Positions 37,054 through 45,962 of a stretch of DNA of 46,137 nucleotides are shown piece by piece (position 1 is the stretch's first letter; every line of letters begins with the position of its first letter). Made by a program: the position numbers and the translations under genes. This stretch comes from a virus. The stretch spans positions 1-46,137 of the IMG/VR virus record IMGVR_UViG_3300026320_000012; one strand, written 5' to 3'. Under the pieces are notes generated by a model. That model was not told the origin of the DNA. It saw nothing but the letters and a program-made list of their open reading frames with translations, and searched no databases.

Positions 37054-37754
37054 TCCGAATTTTCATCGGCTGGGATAGCAACGAAGCGGTAGCTTCGAGC
37101 GTCCTCATTCACTCCCTGATGAGGACGGCGAAGGAGCCTATCAGCATCACGCCTATGATACTTGGGCAGCTTCCTATGACCAGGGCGAGAGCGGAATATC
37201 AAAGCACAGAGTTCTCGTTCTCAAGGTTCCTCGTGCCCTATTTGTGCGGCTATGCGGGACGGGCGATATTTTTGGACGGAGACATGCTATGCCGCTCAGA
37301 CATTGGAGAGCTATGGAAACTGACCGATACGCCACACCCAGTTTCGGTGGTGAAGCATGATTACCAGCCGAAAAAGGAGGACAAGTTCCTCGGCTATAAG
37401 CAGAGTCTCTACGACAAGAAAAACTGGTCGAGCCTCATGGTCTTCAACAACGAACGCTGCAAGGCGCTCACGCCAAAGGTCGTCAATGATGCTTCTGGAC
37501 TGTTTCTACATCAGTTCAAGTGGCTCCAAGATGATTCACTGATAGGTTCCATCCCGGTTGAGTGGAACCATCTCGTAGGGGAGTACCCGCCCAATCCAAA
37601 GGCGAAACTGGTGCACCACACTTTGGGAAGTCCATGCTTCAAGGCATACAGCCAGTGTGAGTTTGCAACGGAATGGTACGATGAATTGGACCGCCTGAAC
37701 GATTACAACCGTATCGGCGAATACAAGGTGAAGCATGAAATTCGTGCAGTATAA
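37050..37754 (+). CDS. GT8-like glycosyltransferase
   Basis: GTG in GTGA overlap. The 234-residue product has the GT-A features of family 8-like enzymes: Ile-Phe-Ile-Gly-Trp-Asp-Ser at the start, Tyr-Gly/Ala-Gly-Arg-Ala-Ile-Phe-Leu-Asp-Gly-Asp-Met near residue 72 with the metal-binding Asp-x-Asp, and a Val-His-His-Thr-Leu-Gly element near 188. It transfers a sugar from a nucleotide donor. It overlaps the next gene by 20 bases. Confidence 0.8.
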   Translation: MIRIFIGWDSNEAVASSVLIHSLMRTAKEPISITPMILGQLPMTRARAEYQSTEFSFSRFLVPYLCGYAGRAIFLDGDMLCRSDIGELWKLTDTPHPVSVVKHDYQPKKEDKFLGYKQSLYDKKNWSSLMVFNNERCKALTPKVVNDASGLFLHQFKWLQDDSLIGSIPVEWNHLVGEYPPNPKAKLVHHTLGSPCFKAYSQCEFATEWYDELDRLNDYNRIGEYKVKHEIRAV

Positions 37755-38010
37755 GGAAGATGTAATCTGGAAAGAGGGGCGCATGTGCCTGCGCGGCAAA
37801 CCCTTTGAGGTTTATGACGATTATGCGCTCGGTGTTTTCTCGACCGACCCCAAATTTGAGAAGCTACAGGAGAATGAAGATGAAGAAATCCAAGGGCAAG
37901 AAGCCCCGCAGAACCCCATCGTACTGAAAGGCAAAGCTTGTACCAAATGCGGGAAATTGATCCCGCGCGGCTGGTATTTCCATGACAAAAATTGTAAGGG
38001 TATGAAGTGA
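37735..38010 (+). CDS. Small protein with C-terminal zinc finger (91 aa)
   Basis: The product has a beta-rich start, an acidic linker and a Cys-Thr-Lys-Cys-Gly ... Phe-His-Asp-Lys-Asn-Cys end (about residues 73-88) that could bind zinc. It stands between a glycosyltransferase and a tail adaptor gene, joined by overlaps on both sides. No family recognised. Confidence 0.55.
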   Translation: MKFVQYKEDVIWKEGRMCLRGKPFEVYDDYALGVFSTDPKFEKLQENEDEEIQGQEAPQNPIVLKGKACTKCGKLIPRGWYFHDKNCKGMK

Positions 38011-38726
38011 CCACGACGTTCACGAGAACGACCAGTCAGCTCGCCGACATGATTTTAAGGAAATTGGGAGTTCTCGGCTCTGGTCTCTCGGTATCCGCCG
38101 CCGCTTCTGACGTAACCATAGTGACGGAGGCCATAGACCTATGGATCAAGCAGGCGCACAAGGAAGGCATCTACTGGCGCAAGGTCAACAAGCGTCCACT
38201 GTCATTCAATATCCCAGCCAATGTTGCTTCCGCCTCAGCTGCATCCGTAGGCGATGTCCTATTCCCCATCTCGATGCACGTCACGATCAATTCCATCGAT
38301 GAGCCAGTGGATATCATCGGGCCGGTCGAATATGCGGACATCTTCGACAAGTCCTACCAGGGACCGCCAACCAAGGTTCTCTGGACTGGCAGTGCGAGCG
38401 CGGAGTTCATCTTCTGGCCGGTGCCGACAGTCACTACGACCGCCAAGCTAGTTTATGAGGCGATTGCCGACGATACGACCGCCAACGCAGCAATAGACGT
38501 GGATGTCTCAATGCTGCGATGGGTGAAGGATATTATTGCGTTCAACCTTGCCGATGAGTATGAAATCCCCGAGGGCAAGATTCAGAGGTGGGCGAAGGAA
38601 GCTCAATATGCAATCTTGCAGATTAAGAAGCTCGGTGCGTTGAGAATCGACCCGAAGCCCGTCGCCGTGGATGACTTCAATATCCACACGCCGCAGGGGA
38701 GGGGATTGAATGATTATGCGATCTGA
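38007..38726 (+). CDS. Head-tail adaptor-like protein
   Basis: GTG in GTGA overlap. The 239-residue product has the layout of the tail-adaptor group near P22 gp4: an N-terminal helical part (Leu-Ala-Asp-Met-Ile-Leu-Arg-Lys-Leu-Gly), a central beta part and a C-terminal helix (Trp-Val-Lys-Asp-Ile-Ile-Ala-Phe-Asn-Leu-Ala-Asp-Glu-Tyr). It lies where P22-like phages have gp4, between capsid and gp10-type genes. The assignment rests mostly on position. Confidence 0.6.
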   Translation: MTTTFTRTTSQLADMILRKLGVLGSGLSVSAAASDVTIVTEAIDLWIKQAHKEGIYWRKVNKRPLSFNIPANVASASAASVGDVLFPISMHVTINSIDEPVDIIGPVEYADIFDKSYQGPPTKVLWTGSASAEFIFWPVPTVTTTAKLVYEAIADDTTANAAIDVDVSMLRWVKDIIAFNLADEYEIPEGKIQRWAKEAQYAILQIKKLGALRIDPKPVAVDDFNIHTPQGRGLNDYAI

Positions 38727-38728
38727 CC

Positions 38729-39121
38729 ATGGATGAATTACCTACCGGAGCATTAGAGGGTCTTCCTGTAAAAATAGATAAATCATATTTTCCAGAGGAT
38801 AAGAAGTCTAGATCACTTCTGGAAATACACAACGACTGGAGTAGTGGGGATAAGAATAGGGAATTAGCCTATCTAATCTTGCAAGGAATGGATTATGCCC
38901 AAAGTAGAGACATTCCCCAGCATCCTGAGAAATTTTCCGAGGGAAATCCTATCTTGGGTCCGCACCCAAGCATGGGAAAATTAAATAACTATACTGCATT
39001 GACGATGCTCGGTCATTTGATGCTGGCGAATTATTTGCCTCCTGACATTCGTAGGCTATTCCAGAGCGGATCGTTAGGTCTTGAAGCTTTCACTGTAGCG
39101 AATAATAAGAAGGTCAGATAA
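38729..39121 (+). CDS. Small protein of unknown function (130 aa)
   Basis: It begins two bases after the adaptor gene. The product is mixed alpha/beta with Asn-Asp-Trp-Ser-Ser-Gly-Asp and Pro-His-Pro-Ser-Met-Gly-Lys segments and no known domain. The DNA is AT-richer than the genes before it, as is the next gene. It may be a tail or injection accessory. Confidence 0.55.
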   Translation: MDELPTGALEGLPVKIDKSYFPEDKKSRSLLEIHNDWSSGDKNRELAYLILQGMDYAQSRDIPQHPEKFSEGNPILGPHPSMGKLNNYTALTMLGHLMLANYLPPDIRRLFQSGSLGLEAFTVANNKKVR

Positions 39122-40624
39122 ATGTATAAACCCAATCTCCAGCTTGCACTCGCAAGCAGCTACAACGAGCGCGGGGTAGCTGGGTTCACCAACACGGTGA
39201 CAAACAGAATCGACCAGCAGAAGGTTAATTGCATGTATGACCTTACAAAAAATGCCATTACTGGAAGCGGTAAAGTAGAACTCACGAAAAGACCCGGAGT
39301 GACGATTGATGCAAATAGCTATGGGGTTTCCACTCAGGCTGCATATTTGATTCAAATACCAAATATAGGTCAACCACAATCTCTGACTTCTTCTCCTTGG
39401 GTATATTCCAAGGATGGATTAAATATTCAAGTCTCTAATAACTCAACAACAACAACAATTTTTTCCTCTTCCGCGGCGGAGGCTTATGTACCTGCATTTT
39501 TTTGCAGAACACTAATATCAAATGTTGAGGCTGACATACTTCAATGCAGAACAGCCACCACTCCATCTGTTCATAGAGCTTTTTTTTCCAACGGCATAGC
39601 TACTTGGGCCGAGATAGTTGATGCCGATTTTACCGGAGCGGTTCCGCATCGTGGAAAAATAGAATGTATGGATGGTTTTGCATTCATTCTGACGGGGAAC
39701 AACAAACTTATTAATTCTGACTTGAATAGCTTGGCAAATTGGCCTGCATTGGGTTTTATCACCAAGCAAATTCAAGAGGATTATCCAGTAGGCCTAGCTA
39801 GGCTAAATAATCAAATTTTGGCGTTTGGTGATGAAACAGTAGAGGCATTCTATAATGCAGGAAATGCAACTGGCAGCCCGCTTAGTCCGATAAAACAACT
39901 TCATCAAAGAATAGGACTGATTGATACGCCCATCCCTGGTGGCACTCATTATTATTCAACTGTGGACAATAGGCTTTATTTTGTCGGAAGGAGAGCTGGT
40001 GGCGCGGCTTCCATAGGAGTATTTACCTATAATGGCTCATCATTTGAAAAGGTGAGTACAGCATATATAGATAAAATTTTGGGAGAACAATCCGCTTCGA
40101 TATATTCAATAAATTCTTTTGGGTTTCATGGAAAATCTGCAATTTCCATCGCCCTTACCGCGCCAACTGCAACAACTCAAAGATGGCTAATTTTCTTTCC
40201 CGATTGGAAAGATTGGTTCGAGTGGAATAGCACAGTTTTTTCTCCTGTAAATAATGGAGAATTCTTCCTTGGGATAACGCCGAATCAACATAAGGTTTAT
40301 AAGTTCTCTGCTTCAGATAATTGGCAGGACAACGGTACGAATTTCACTGCTTTTACTCAATTTAAGCTACCCCAAGACGGCCATCAAAGAAAAAGAATGG
40401 CCGAATTCGGAGTCTTGGCGGATACTGCACGCTCTACCAATATGCTCTCGGTGGAGTTCTCAGATGACGATTATGTGAGCTTCATCAATATCGGAGCCAT
40501 CGACCTTGCGCGAGATATCAAGACGCTCAATCGCGGAGGTTCATACAGACAGAGAGCGGTGAGATTGAGTAGTACGAATGCTTTGGAAACGAGGCTCTCG
40601 GCGTTTATTGCCAGGGTTGAATAA
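39122..40624 (+). CDS. P22 gp10-like tail hub (DNA stabilisation) protein
   Basis: The 500-residue beta-propeller-like product has repeated short strands and the conserved Phe-Gly-Asp-Glu-Thr-Val-Glu-Ala-Phe-Tyr-Asn-Ala-Gly-Asn segment (about 236-249), then Ile-Gly-Leu-Ile and a Phe-Gly-Phe-His region, which match packaged-DNA stabilisation proteins of the P22 gp10 kind. It closes the portal channel and carries the needle or fibre. Its base composition is clearly AT-richer than that of the ejection genes that follow. Confidence 0.75.
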   Translation: MYKPNLQLALASSYNERGVAGFTNTVTNRIDQQKVNCMYDLTKNAITGSGKVELTKRPGVTIDANSYGVSTQAAYLIQIPNIGQPQSLTSSPWVYSKDGLNIQVSNNSTTTTIFSSSAAEAYVPAFFCRTLISNVEADILQCRTATTPSVHRAFFSNGIATWAEIVDADFTGAVPHRGKIECMDGFAFILTGNNKLINSDLNSLANWPALGFITKQIQEDYPVGLARLNNQILAFGDETVEAFYNAGNATGSPLSPIKQLHQRIGLIDTPIPGGTHYYSTVDNRLYFVGRRAGGAASIGVFTYNGSSFEKVSTAYIDKILGEQSASIYSINSFGFHGKSAISIALTAPTATTQRWLIFFPDWKDWFEWNSTVFSPVNNGEFFLGITPNQHKVYKFSASDNWQDNGTNFTAFTQFKLPQDGHQRKRMAEFGVLADTARSTNMLSVEFSDDDYVSFINIGAIDLARDIKTLNRGGSYRQRAVRLSSTNALETRLSAFIARVE

Positions 40625-41943
40625 TGACTACGCTGACCGATCTCTATAATACTAGGCCGACATATGGCACCAATATGCCGACTATACAGCCCACAGCTTC
40701 GCTGTATGGTACGAATATGCCGAGCATTCCCAGCGAAGCTTCTATGCCGGGTAGCTCGCCGGAAGCTGCCTCCCCTATTTTGGATCAAGCAGGATATTTT
40801 GCACAGAATCCCAATGCTGGTTTCGGGGATTGGCTGAACTATACGCAGGGGAAAACTGCTGGGGGACAGTTCCAGGCTCCCGATGCGTCTTCCCTACCAG
40901 CGGGATTCATGCAGTCTGAATACGGCCCGGCTTGGCGGGGAGTTCTCGGTCAGTTTAGCGATCCTAATTACAATCGAAATGAAGACCCCAATAATTTGTC
41001 TGCATGGCTGACAAATGCGCCGACACAATTCACAGCTGGTCGGTCATTGGCCGAGTGGGCGAAGCCGACTACTTCTGCCAATCTCATTGGCGGCGGAGCG
41101 CATGCCCTAGACGCCGCAACCGTAGGACAATTAGCTCTGGGTGGTGCTGCTGGGGCCGCAGCCAATGCTGGAGTAGGTGGATCGGCCACCGCTGGTGGCG
41201 GCGCGATTCCCGCTGTATCTGGTGATGTGGCTGGCGCCGCTGCGCCTGCGGCGGTCACTGGGACTGACATAGCAGGCGCAGGGGCCGCAGCCAGCGCAAT
41301 CTCTCCTGCCCTGACTGCCACACAAGACCCGCTCGGCAGTGGCGGCGATCCGGGCAATCCGATCGGCGGCTCATCTGGCGGCGCAGGCGGTGCAGCCGGG
41401 AGTGCCCTGTCTCGCATCATAGATGGAACCGCAACTACGGCGGACTGGACGAGCGTTCTTGGCGGGACTGCTGGGACGGCTCTAGGAGTCGCCGGGAGTG
41501 TCAGCCAGCAAAAAGCCATTCAAGACCTTGCAAAACAGCAAATGGCGATGGGGGCTCCATACAGGGATAGGCTCGCAAGCCTCTACGCTGATCCTAATTC
41601 ATTCCTGAAGTCTGCGGAAGTTACAACTCCAGTCCAACAGGGTACAGACGCCCTAGCGCGTTCCCTGAGCGTCCAAGGAAACCCCATTGGGTCAGGTCAT
41701 GCACTACAGGAGCTTCAGGATTATTCTGCAAATCAGCTTTTTGGCAGACTTGGCGAGGAAAAGAATCGTTTGGCTGGATATGGCGGGCTCACGGCCTACA
41801 ACGCAGCCGCGCCAGGAACTGCATTGGCAGGCATCAACGCTGGGTCGAACATTTGGAATGCCGTTGGTTCAGGAATTGCGAATCTCACGAATCCGCAACC
41901 GTCCCTAGTTGATCTATACAAAACCATGAAGGGGCTCGCCTGA
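40624..41943 (+). CDS. Ejection-type internal virion protein 1
   Basis: TAATG overlap. The 439-residue product is Gly/Ala/Ser-rich in its middle third, with an N-terminal Pro/Ser part and a helical C-terminal part, the composition expected of P22-like injected proteins. No strong motif is present. It starts a group of three such genes after the tail hub. Confidence 0.6.
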   Translation: MTTLTDLYNTRPTYGTNMPTIQPTASLYGTNMPSIPSEASMPGSSPEAASPILDQAGYFAQNPNAGFGDWLNYTQGKTAGGQFQAPDASSLPAGFMQSEYGPAWRGVLGQFSDPNYNRNEDPNNLSAWLTNAPTQFTAGRSLAEWAKPTTSANLIGGGAHALDAATVGQLALGGAAGAAANAGVGGSATAGGGAIPAVSGDVAGAAAPAAVTGTDIAGAGAAASAISPALTATQDPLGSGGDPGNPIGGSSGGAGGAAGSALSRIIDGTATTADWTSVLGGTAGTALGVAGSVSQQKAIQDLAKQQMAMGAPYRDRLASLYADPNSFLKSAEVTTPVQQGTDALARSLSVQGNPIGSGHALQELQDYSANQLFGRLGEEKNRLAGYGGLTAYNAAAPGTALAGINAGSNIWNAVGSGIANLTNPQPSLVDLYKTMKGLA

Positions 41944-43370
41944 TGCCCCTCGAAGATGCTTTGGCTCGTGTCCCAGGTTTAGCTGGTTATCTTGGAACGC
42001 AGCAATTCCAACAGCAGCAGCAAGCTGGACAGCTGGGGCAGATGGGGAGTCTTGTCAAAATCCACGCGGCTATTAAAGCTCAGCAAGAAGGCGATCAGAT
42101 AAAGGCGATTCTCGCTAAGAGCCCTGATTTGCAAACAGCATTGCCGGAACTCATCAAACTTGGTCCGGCCGGGATTGCTGTTGGAAAACATCTTGCCGAG
42201 GTTCAGCAGGCTCAACAAGATGCAGCGATGGGTGCCGATGTTCAAAAGATGATCCCGAAGGATCAGAGTGCCGTTCCCTCGGACGTTTATCGCGCTCTCG
42301 GGATGAAGATGGGTCTGCGTGGGAAAGTCGGCGGGTCTGCTTTGATCTCAGAAGCTGACAGAATGGACAAGCTGGCACAAGAAAAACAAGCTTTGACTGG
42401 AATGCAATCTGCTCCAGAAGTTCCTGCTGTCGGAGCACAAGGACCGAATGTTCCGGCTCCTGCAAAACCTGGGGTTGTGGCTGACTTTCTTCTCAGTGAT
42501 CCACAATTCGGCCCATCAGCAAAAGCATTGCAGGGAAGAATCAATAGTGGAGTCTTTCCAACAGCAACCGCAGCTGAAGCTGAAGTTTCCCGCTTGACCA
42601 GCGCATATAACGCTGCACAACAAACAAAGGCTTTGGTAGGCATGAGAGGGGCAGAAGCAAGAAAAACAAAAATGACTATGGACCCCACTGGAATGATTAC
42701 TCCAGAAGCGAGGACCGCAGCAGCAGCGCGATACAACATAGATGGAACTTTACCTTCAAATCTGGGCAGGGGAAACCAGGGAGCGGCCAATACGGTAAGC
42801 ATTTTGAATGAGGCTGCTCAAAATGCTCTACAATCTGGCGACACGCCTGAAGCGCAGAGAATCAGGCAGATTTCCAATAAGGCTTCAACGATTGCTCTCA
42901 ACCAGCTTTCCAAGGATTTGGCCGCAATAGGTCCGTTTGAGCAGATGTTGAATACCAATGCCAAGATTGCAATAGACTTGTCAAAGAAGATTTCCGATAG
43001 CCGTACTGGCTCCCAATTTGTCAATAGACCGCTTACTTGGCTGCAAACCAACGCAAAGGACAATCCCGACATAGCAGAATATCTTTTCCAGATGCAGACG
43101 GTAAAGACTGAGGGAGCGCGGATTTTGAATAATCCTAGGCTGGTGGGACAGCTCACCGATTCGGCCCGGCACGAAATGGGCGATGTCATAAATGGAAATA
43201 TGCCTCTGGGACAAACTGAAAGAGTCCTCAATAGGATGATGTCTGATGGTCGTAACAGAGTCACGGCTATGCAGGCCCAGAAGGGTATTCTGTTGCAAGG
43301 AATGGGACAAACTCCTGCGCAGAGTCCGACCTCAGAACAAGATGGCTGGAAAATTACTCCAGTTCCGTAA
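41943..43370 (+). CDS. Ejection-type internal virion protein 2
   Basis: TGATG overlap. The 475-residue product is largely helical, with a Gln-rich N-terminus (Gln-Gln-Phe-Gln-Gln-Gln-Gln near residue 21) and long Ala/Lys/Glu stretches. It occupies the place of gp20/gp16-type proteins that enter the cell with the DNA. No catalytic motif is visible. Confidence 0.6.
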   Translation: MPLEDALARVPGLAGYLGTQQFQQQQQAGQLGQMGSLVKIHAAIKAQQEGDQIKAILAKSPDLQTALPELIKLGPAGIAVGKHLAEVQQAQQDAAMGADVQKMIPKDQSAVPSDVYRALGMKMGLRGKVGGSALISEADRMDKLAQEKQALTGMQSAPEVPAVGAQGPNVPAPAKPGVVADFLLSDPQFGPSAKALQGRINSGVFPTATAAEAEVSRLTSAYNAAQQTKALVGMRGAEARKTKMTMDPTGMITPEARTAAAARYNIDGTLPSNLGRGNQGAANTVSILNEAAQNALQSGDTPEAQRIRQISNKASTIALNQLSKDLAAIGPFEQMLNTNAKIAIDLSKKISDSRTGSQFVNRPLTWLQTNAKDNPDIAEYLFQMQTVKTEGARILNNPRLVGQLTDSARHEMGDVINGNMPLGQTERVLNRMMSDGRNRVTAMQAQKGILLQGMGQTPAQSPTSEQDGWKITPVP

Positions 43371-44545
43371 TGCCAAAATTCAGGATTACTGCCCCAGATG
43401 GAAAAAACTTTGATGTAGAAGGGCCGGATGGCTCAACGGCTGAACAAGCTCTTGCCCAAGTGCAAGCACAATATCAACAGCAGACTGTGCCAGCCTCCGC
43501 TCCGCAACCTGAATTAGCCACAGTCGATCCAAGAAGGAGAGCTTTGCAAAGTCTCCCTCGTTCTCTGGCATTTGGTCCTGATTTTCAACGGGCAACTGGC
43601 GATCTTGGGAGCATGGGAGATATAGGGAAAGGGGCGTATGAGCTAGGCGGCCAGGTGACGGACCTTACAGGCAGCCCGCTCGCTGGAACTGCGGCTCGTA
43701 TGATCCCAGACTTAGCATCTCTGGCCGCTGGCGGGATTGGGGGTAAGGCAGCCGCCCCCGCGTTGGAAGGAAGCGCGAAATGGCTCATGCAAAGTGCCAT
43801 GAAGCCTACAGCTACAGATTTGCTTTCAGGCAAAGCCCAAGCTGCATCGCAAACTCTATTGGAGCGCGGGATAAGCCCTACGAATGCCGGGATGCTGAAA
43901 CTCAAGCAACTTGGAGAGGAACTGAATGCAGCCGTATCCGACCTAATCGCAAAGTCTGGCGGAACGGCCAACAAAGGAGAGGCCGCTGCCGGAATCAAGG
44001 AAGTTGTAAAAAGAATAGAGGCTACCAATCCGGCACCTAATCAAGCGCGATCTGCCGCCGAGAATTACTATAACGAGTTCATGAAAAATAAACTGGTGCC
44101 GGAGAATATGCCGGTGGCACAAGCTCAGTCTTTGAAACAGGGGCTCTATAAAATACTCAAAGATCAATATGGAAAATTAAGTCTGGCTGGTAAAGCAGAA
44201 GGTGAAGCCGCCAAGACACTTTCACAGAAGGCTTTGGCCTCTGGGTTGAAGGAGAAGATCGAGAGCGTAATACCTGGAGTGAAGCCGCTCAATGAGGAAG
44301 CTTCCAAAATTTGGAATGCTCTGAATGTTTCTGAGCGGAAAGCTTTGATGGAAGCAAATAAAGACCCGATGGGGATGGCCTTGCTGCCGCACAATCCTCT
44401 TGCCATGCTCGGCTTCTGGGCCAATCGAAGCGCGGCCTTCAAATCTGGTTTGGCTAAAATACTCTATTCAGGCAAAGAAGAAATCCCTGCCGCCGCTGGT
44501 GGTATGGGCGCAACTGCTGCATATGAAGCTTCACAAGCACCATGA
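43370..44545 (+). CDS. Ejection-type internal virion protein 3
   Basis: TAATG overlap. The 391-residue product begins with a short beta domain (Phe-Arg-Ile-Thr-Ala-Pro-Asp-Gly-Lys-Asn-Phe, then Glu-Gln-Ala-Leu-Ala) that I have seen at the N-terminus of phage internal virion proteins, followed by Ala/Gly/Leu-rich segments that could cross a membrane (about 100-135, 330-350) and charged helices. A role in making the DNA channel is inferred from position. Confidence 0.65.
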   Translation: MPKFRITAPDGKNFDVEGPDGSTAEQALAQVQAQYQQQTVPASAPQPELATVDPRRRALQSLPRSLAFGPDFQRATGDLGSMGDIGKGAYELGGQVTDLTGSPLAGTAARMIPDLASLAAGGIGGKAAAPALEGSAKWLMQSAMKPTATDLLSGKAQAASQTLLERGISPTNAGMLKLKQLGEELNAAVSDLIAKSGGTANKGEAAAGIKEVVKRIEATNPAPNQARSAAENYYNEFMKNKLVPENMPVAQAQSLKQGLYKILKDQYGKLSLAGKAEGEAAKTLSQKALASGLKEKIESVIPGVKPLNEEASKIWNALNVSERKALMEANKDPMGMALLPHNPLAMLGFWANRSAAFKSGLAKILYSGKEEIPAAAGGMGATAAYEASQAP

Positions 44546-44584
44546 TAACCATAATGATTAGCTATTTGCTGGGCAGGAAGTCCC

Positions 44585-45025
44585 ATGAACAAATTCAGTC
44601 AGATTGCTCTCGATGTATGGTCGGATCAGCAAAATTCAGGAACAGACTTGGTAGGTGTTTCAGAATTATCTTGTCCAGTAGCGCCTCAAGATCGATGCTA
44701 TTTCTCCTTCAATATTCTCTTTCAGCAAAGCTCGCAAGCAGCCTCAGTAAAATTGGATTTGAGCTTCCCGCAAGCTCCGGCGAATATCGTCTACAACATT
44801 TCCATTCCTGCGGCTTCTGCCGGGGCTGATACTATGAGCACATCTTCTAACCGGGCTTGTAGTGGAACCACTGTAATTGCTTCCGTAACGGATTATCTTG
44901 CCAATATTACTGGAGTGCTTATTAATGGCATAAATCCTGGTGTCCTACAGCCGCAATTTGCTACTACGGGATTGGGAGCCGTTACGGTAAGGGCTGGAAG
45001 CAGCGTCATCATGACAAACTTATGA
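44585..45025 (+). CDS. Tail-associated beta protein (146 aa)
   Basis: AGGAAG precedes the ATG by about six bases. The product is Ser/Thr/Val-rich and beta-forming with a Leu-Asp-Leu-Ser-Phe strand and a Gly-rich end, like tail-spike base domains. It overlaps the next gene by four bases (ATGA). No family recognised. Confidence 0.55.
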   Translation: MNKFSQIALDVWSDQQNSGTDLVGVSELSCPVAPQDRCYFSFNILFQQSSQAASVKLDLSFPQAPANIVYNISIPAASAGADTMSTSSNRACSGTTVIASVTDYLANITGVLINGINPGVLQPQFATTGLGAVTVRAGSSVIMTNL

Positions 45026-45522
45026 ACCCGCTTGACCTATATGCACTGGACCAAAAGTCATGGGCATTCCTGAATCTCATCGGACAGACACCATTAACAT
45101 TCCCGACAACCATTCTTAATTCCGCTGGATATGTTACTGGCGGAAGCTCTCCGTTAAATCCTGGAGGACTTGGAGCAAGCCGCTGGGTGATAGATAACCA
45201 AGCTGGTCAGACGCGCTTTTTTACTTATGGGCCTAGCGCGGCTGTAAATGGAAGTTTTGTCATCAATTCGCAAAGGAGCGATGGGTCTAATTCTTTAGAC
45301 ATTCTCAGCATTTCTGCTACTGGAGTTGCGACATCACCAAATAAAATATATCCAGGTACTGATGCAGCTGTTGCTCAATCTGCTTCAGGTCTATATGCGG
45401 GGACCGGCGTTCCGAATAACGCCAACGGGGAGAATGGTGATTTCTACTTTCGTTCAGATGGTGGCGCTGGGACTTGCATTTATCAACGTCGCGCAGGCGC
45501 TTGGATAGCCACAGGCGCATAA
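45022..45522 (+). CDS. Tail-fibre-like protein (166 aa)
   Basis: ATGA overlap. The C-terminal part contains Gly-Thr-Gly-Val-Pro ... Gly-Glu-Asn-Gly-Asp-Phe-Tyr-Phe-Arg-Ser-Asp-Gly-Gly and Ile-Tyr-Gln-Arg-Arg ... Trp-Ile-Ala, the ending found in many collagen-like or short tail fibres. At 166 residues it is a small receptor-binding candidate without an endosialidase or lyase domain. The following 30 bases contain only a ribosome site. Confidence 0.65.
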   Translation: MNPLDLYALDQKSWAFLNLIGQTPLTFPTTILNSAGYVTGGSSPLNPGGLGASRWVIDNQAGQTRFFTYGPSAAVNGSFVINSQRSDGSNSLDILSISATGVATSPNKIYPGTDAAVAQSASGLYAGTGVPNNANGENGDFYFRSDGGAGTCIYQRRAGAWIATGA

Positions 45523-45552
45523 TGGGAGCAACTTTAGTGAGGTCCATATGAG

Positions 45553-45834
45553 ATGGAAAACAACGGAAACGGTTTCAAACGCATCGGTGGTGCGGTTGGT
45601 ATCATTGCCGCTGTGGGTGGCTCAGGCAGCTGGGTCATAAATAAGTTTGACGATATCAACCGGACTTTTGCTGCCCGCAACGAACGCATCACCGTGCTGG
45701 AATACAAGCTAGAATCGATGGAGAAGTATGTCAACTCCAAGAGTGAGGATCGTTATACTGGCAAGGACGCCGCGCGGGATAAAGCTGATCTTATGCGGCG
45801 CATTGAGGAACTTGAGAAAAGGAGATCGAAATGA
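45553..45834 (+). CDS. N-terminally anchored coiled-coil membrane protein
   Basis: The 93-residue product has a Gly/Ala/Ile-rich span at about residues 10-29 and then a charged coiled coil to the end (Arg-Ile-Thr-Val-Leu-Glu-Tyr-Lys-Leu-Glu, Arg-Arg-Ile-Glu-Glu-Leu-Glu-Lys-Arg). This is the layout of i-spanin-like or accessory holin proteins. GAGG precedes the ATG by about nine bases. Its stop overlaps the 43-residue gene as ATGA. Confidence 0.6.
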   Translation: MENNGNGFKRIGGAVGIIAAVGGSGSWVINKFDDINRTFAARNERITVLEYKLESMEKYVNSKSEDRYTGKDAARDKADLMRRIEELEKRRSK

Positions 45835-45962
45835 ATCATGAAGAACTGGAGCGAATCTACGAGCAACTCGAAGCCGCAGCCGAGCAGCTCCAAGCCATCG
45901 CCCAAGTCCTGACAGAGATTCGCGAGAAGCTCGCGTCGGGCGGCGGGCCGGCGGATCGGTGA
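45831..45962 (+). CDS. Small coiled-coil protein (43 aa), complete copy
   Basis: ATGA overlap fixes the start. The product is an amphipathic helix (Glu-Glu-Leu-Glu-Arg-Ile-Tyr-Glu-Gln-Leu-Glu ... Ile-Arg-Glu-Lys-Leu) with a Gly-Gly-Gly-Pro tail. Compared with the variant at 1-92, five of six changed codons are silent, so the frame is under selection. It may partner the coiled-coil membrane protein encoded just before it. Confidence 0.7.
   Translation: MNHEELERIYEQLEAAAEQLQAIAQVLTEIREKLASGGGPADR

Noticed and set aside
44542-44829. Rightward frame starting by ATGA after ejection protein 3
   Set aside because: It runs through the gene at 44585 in another frame with unnatural composition; the latter has the ribosome site. 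A very short coupling frame cannot be excluded.
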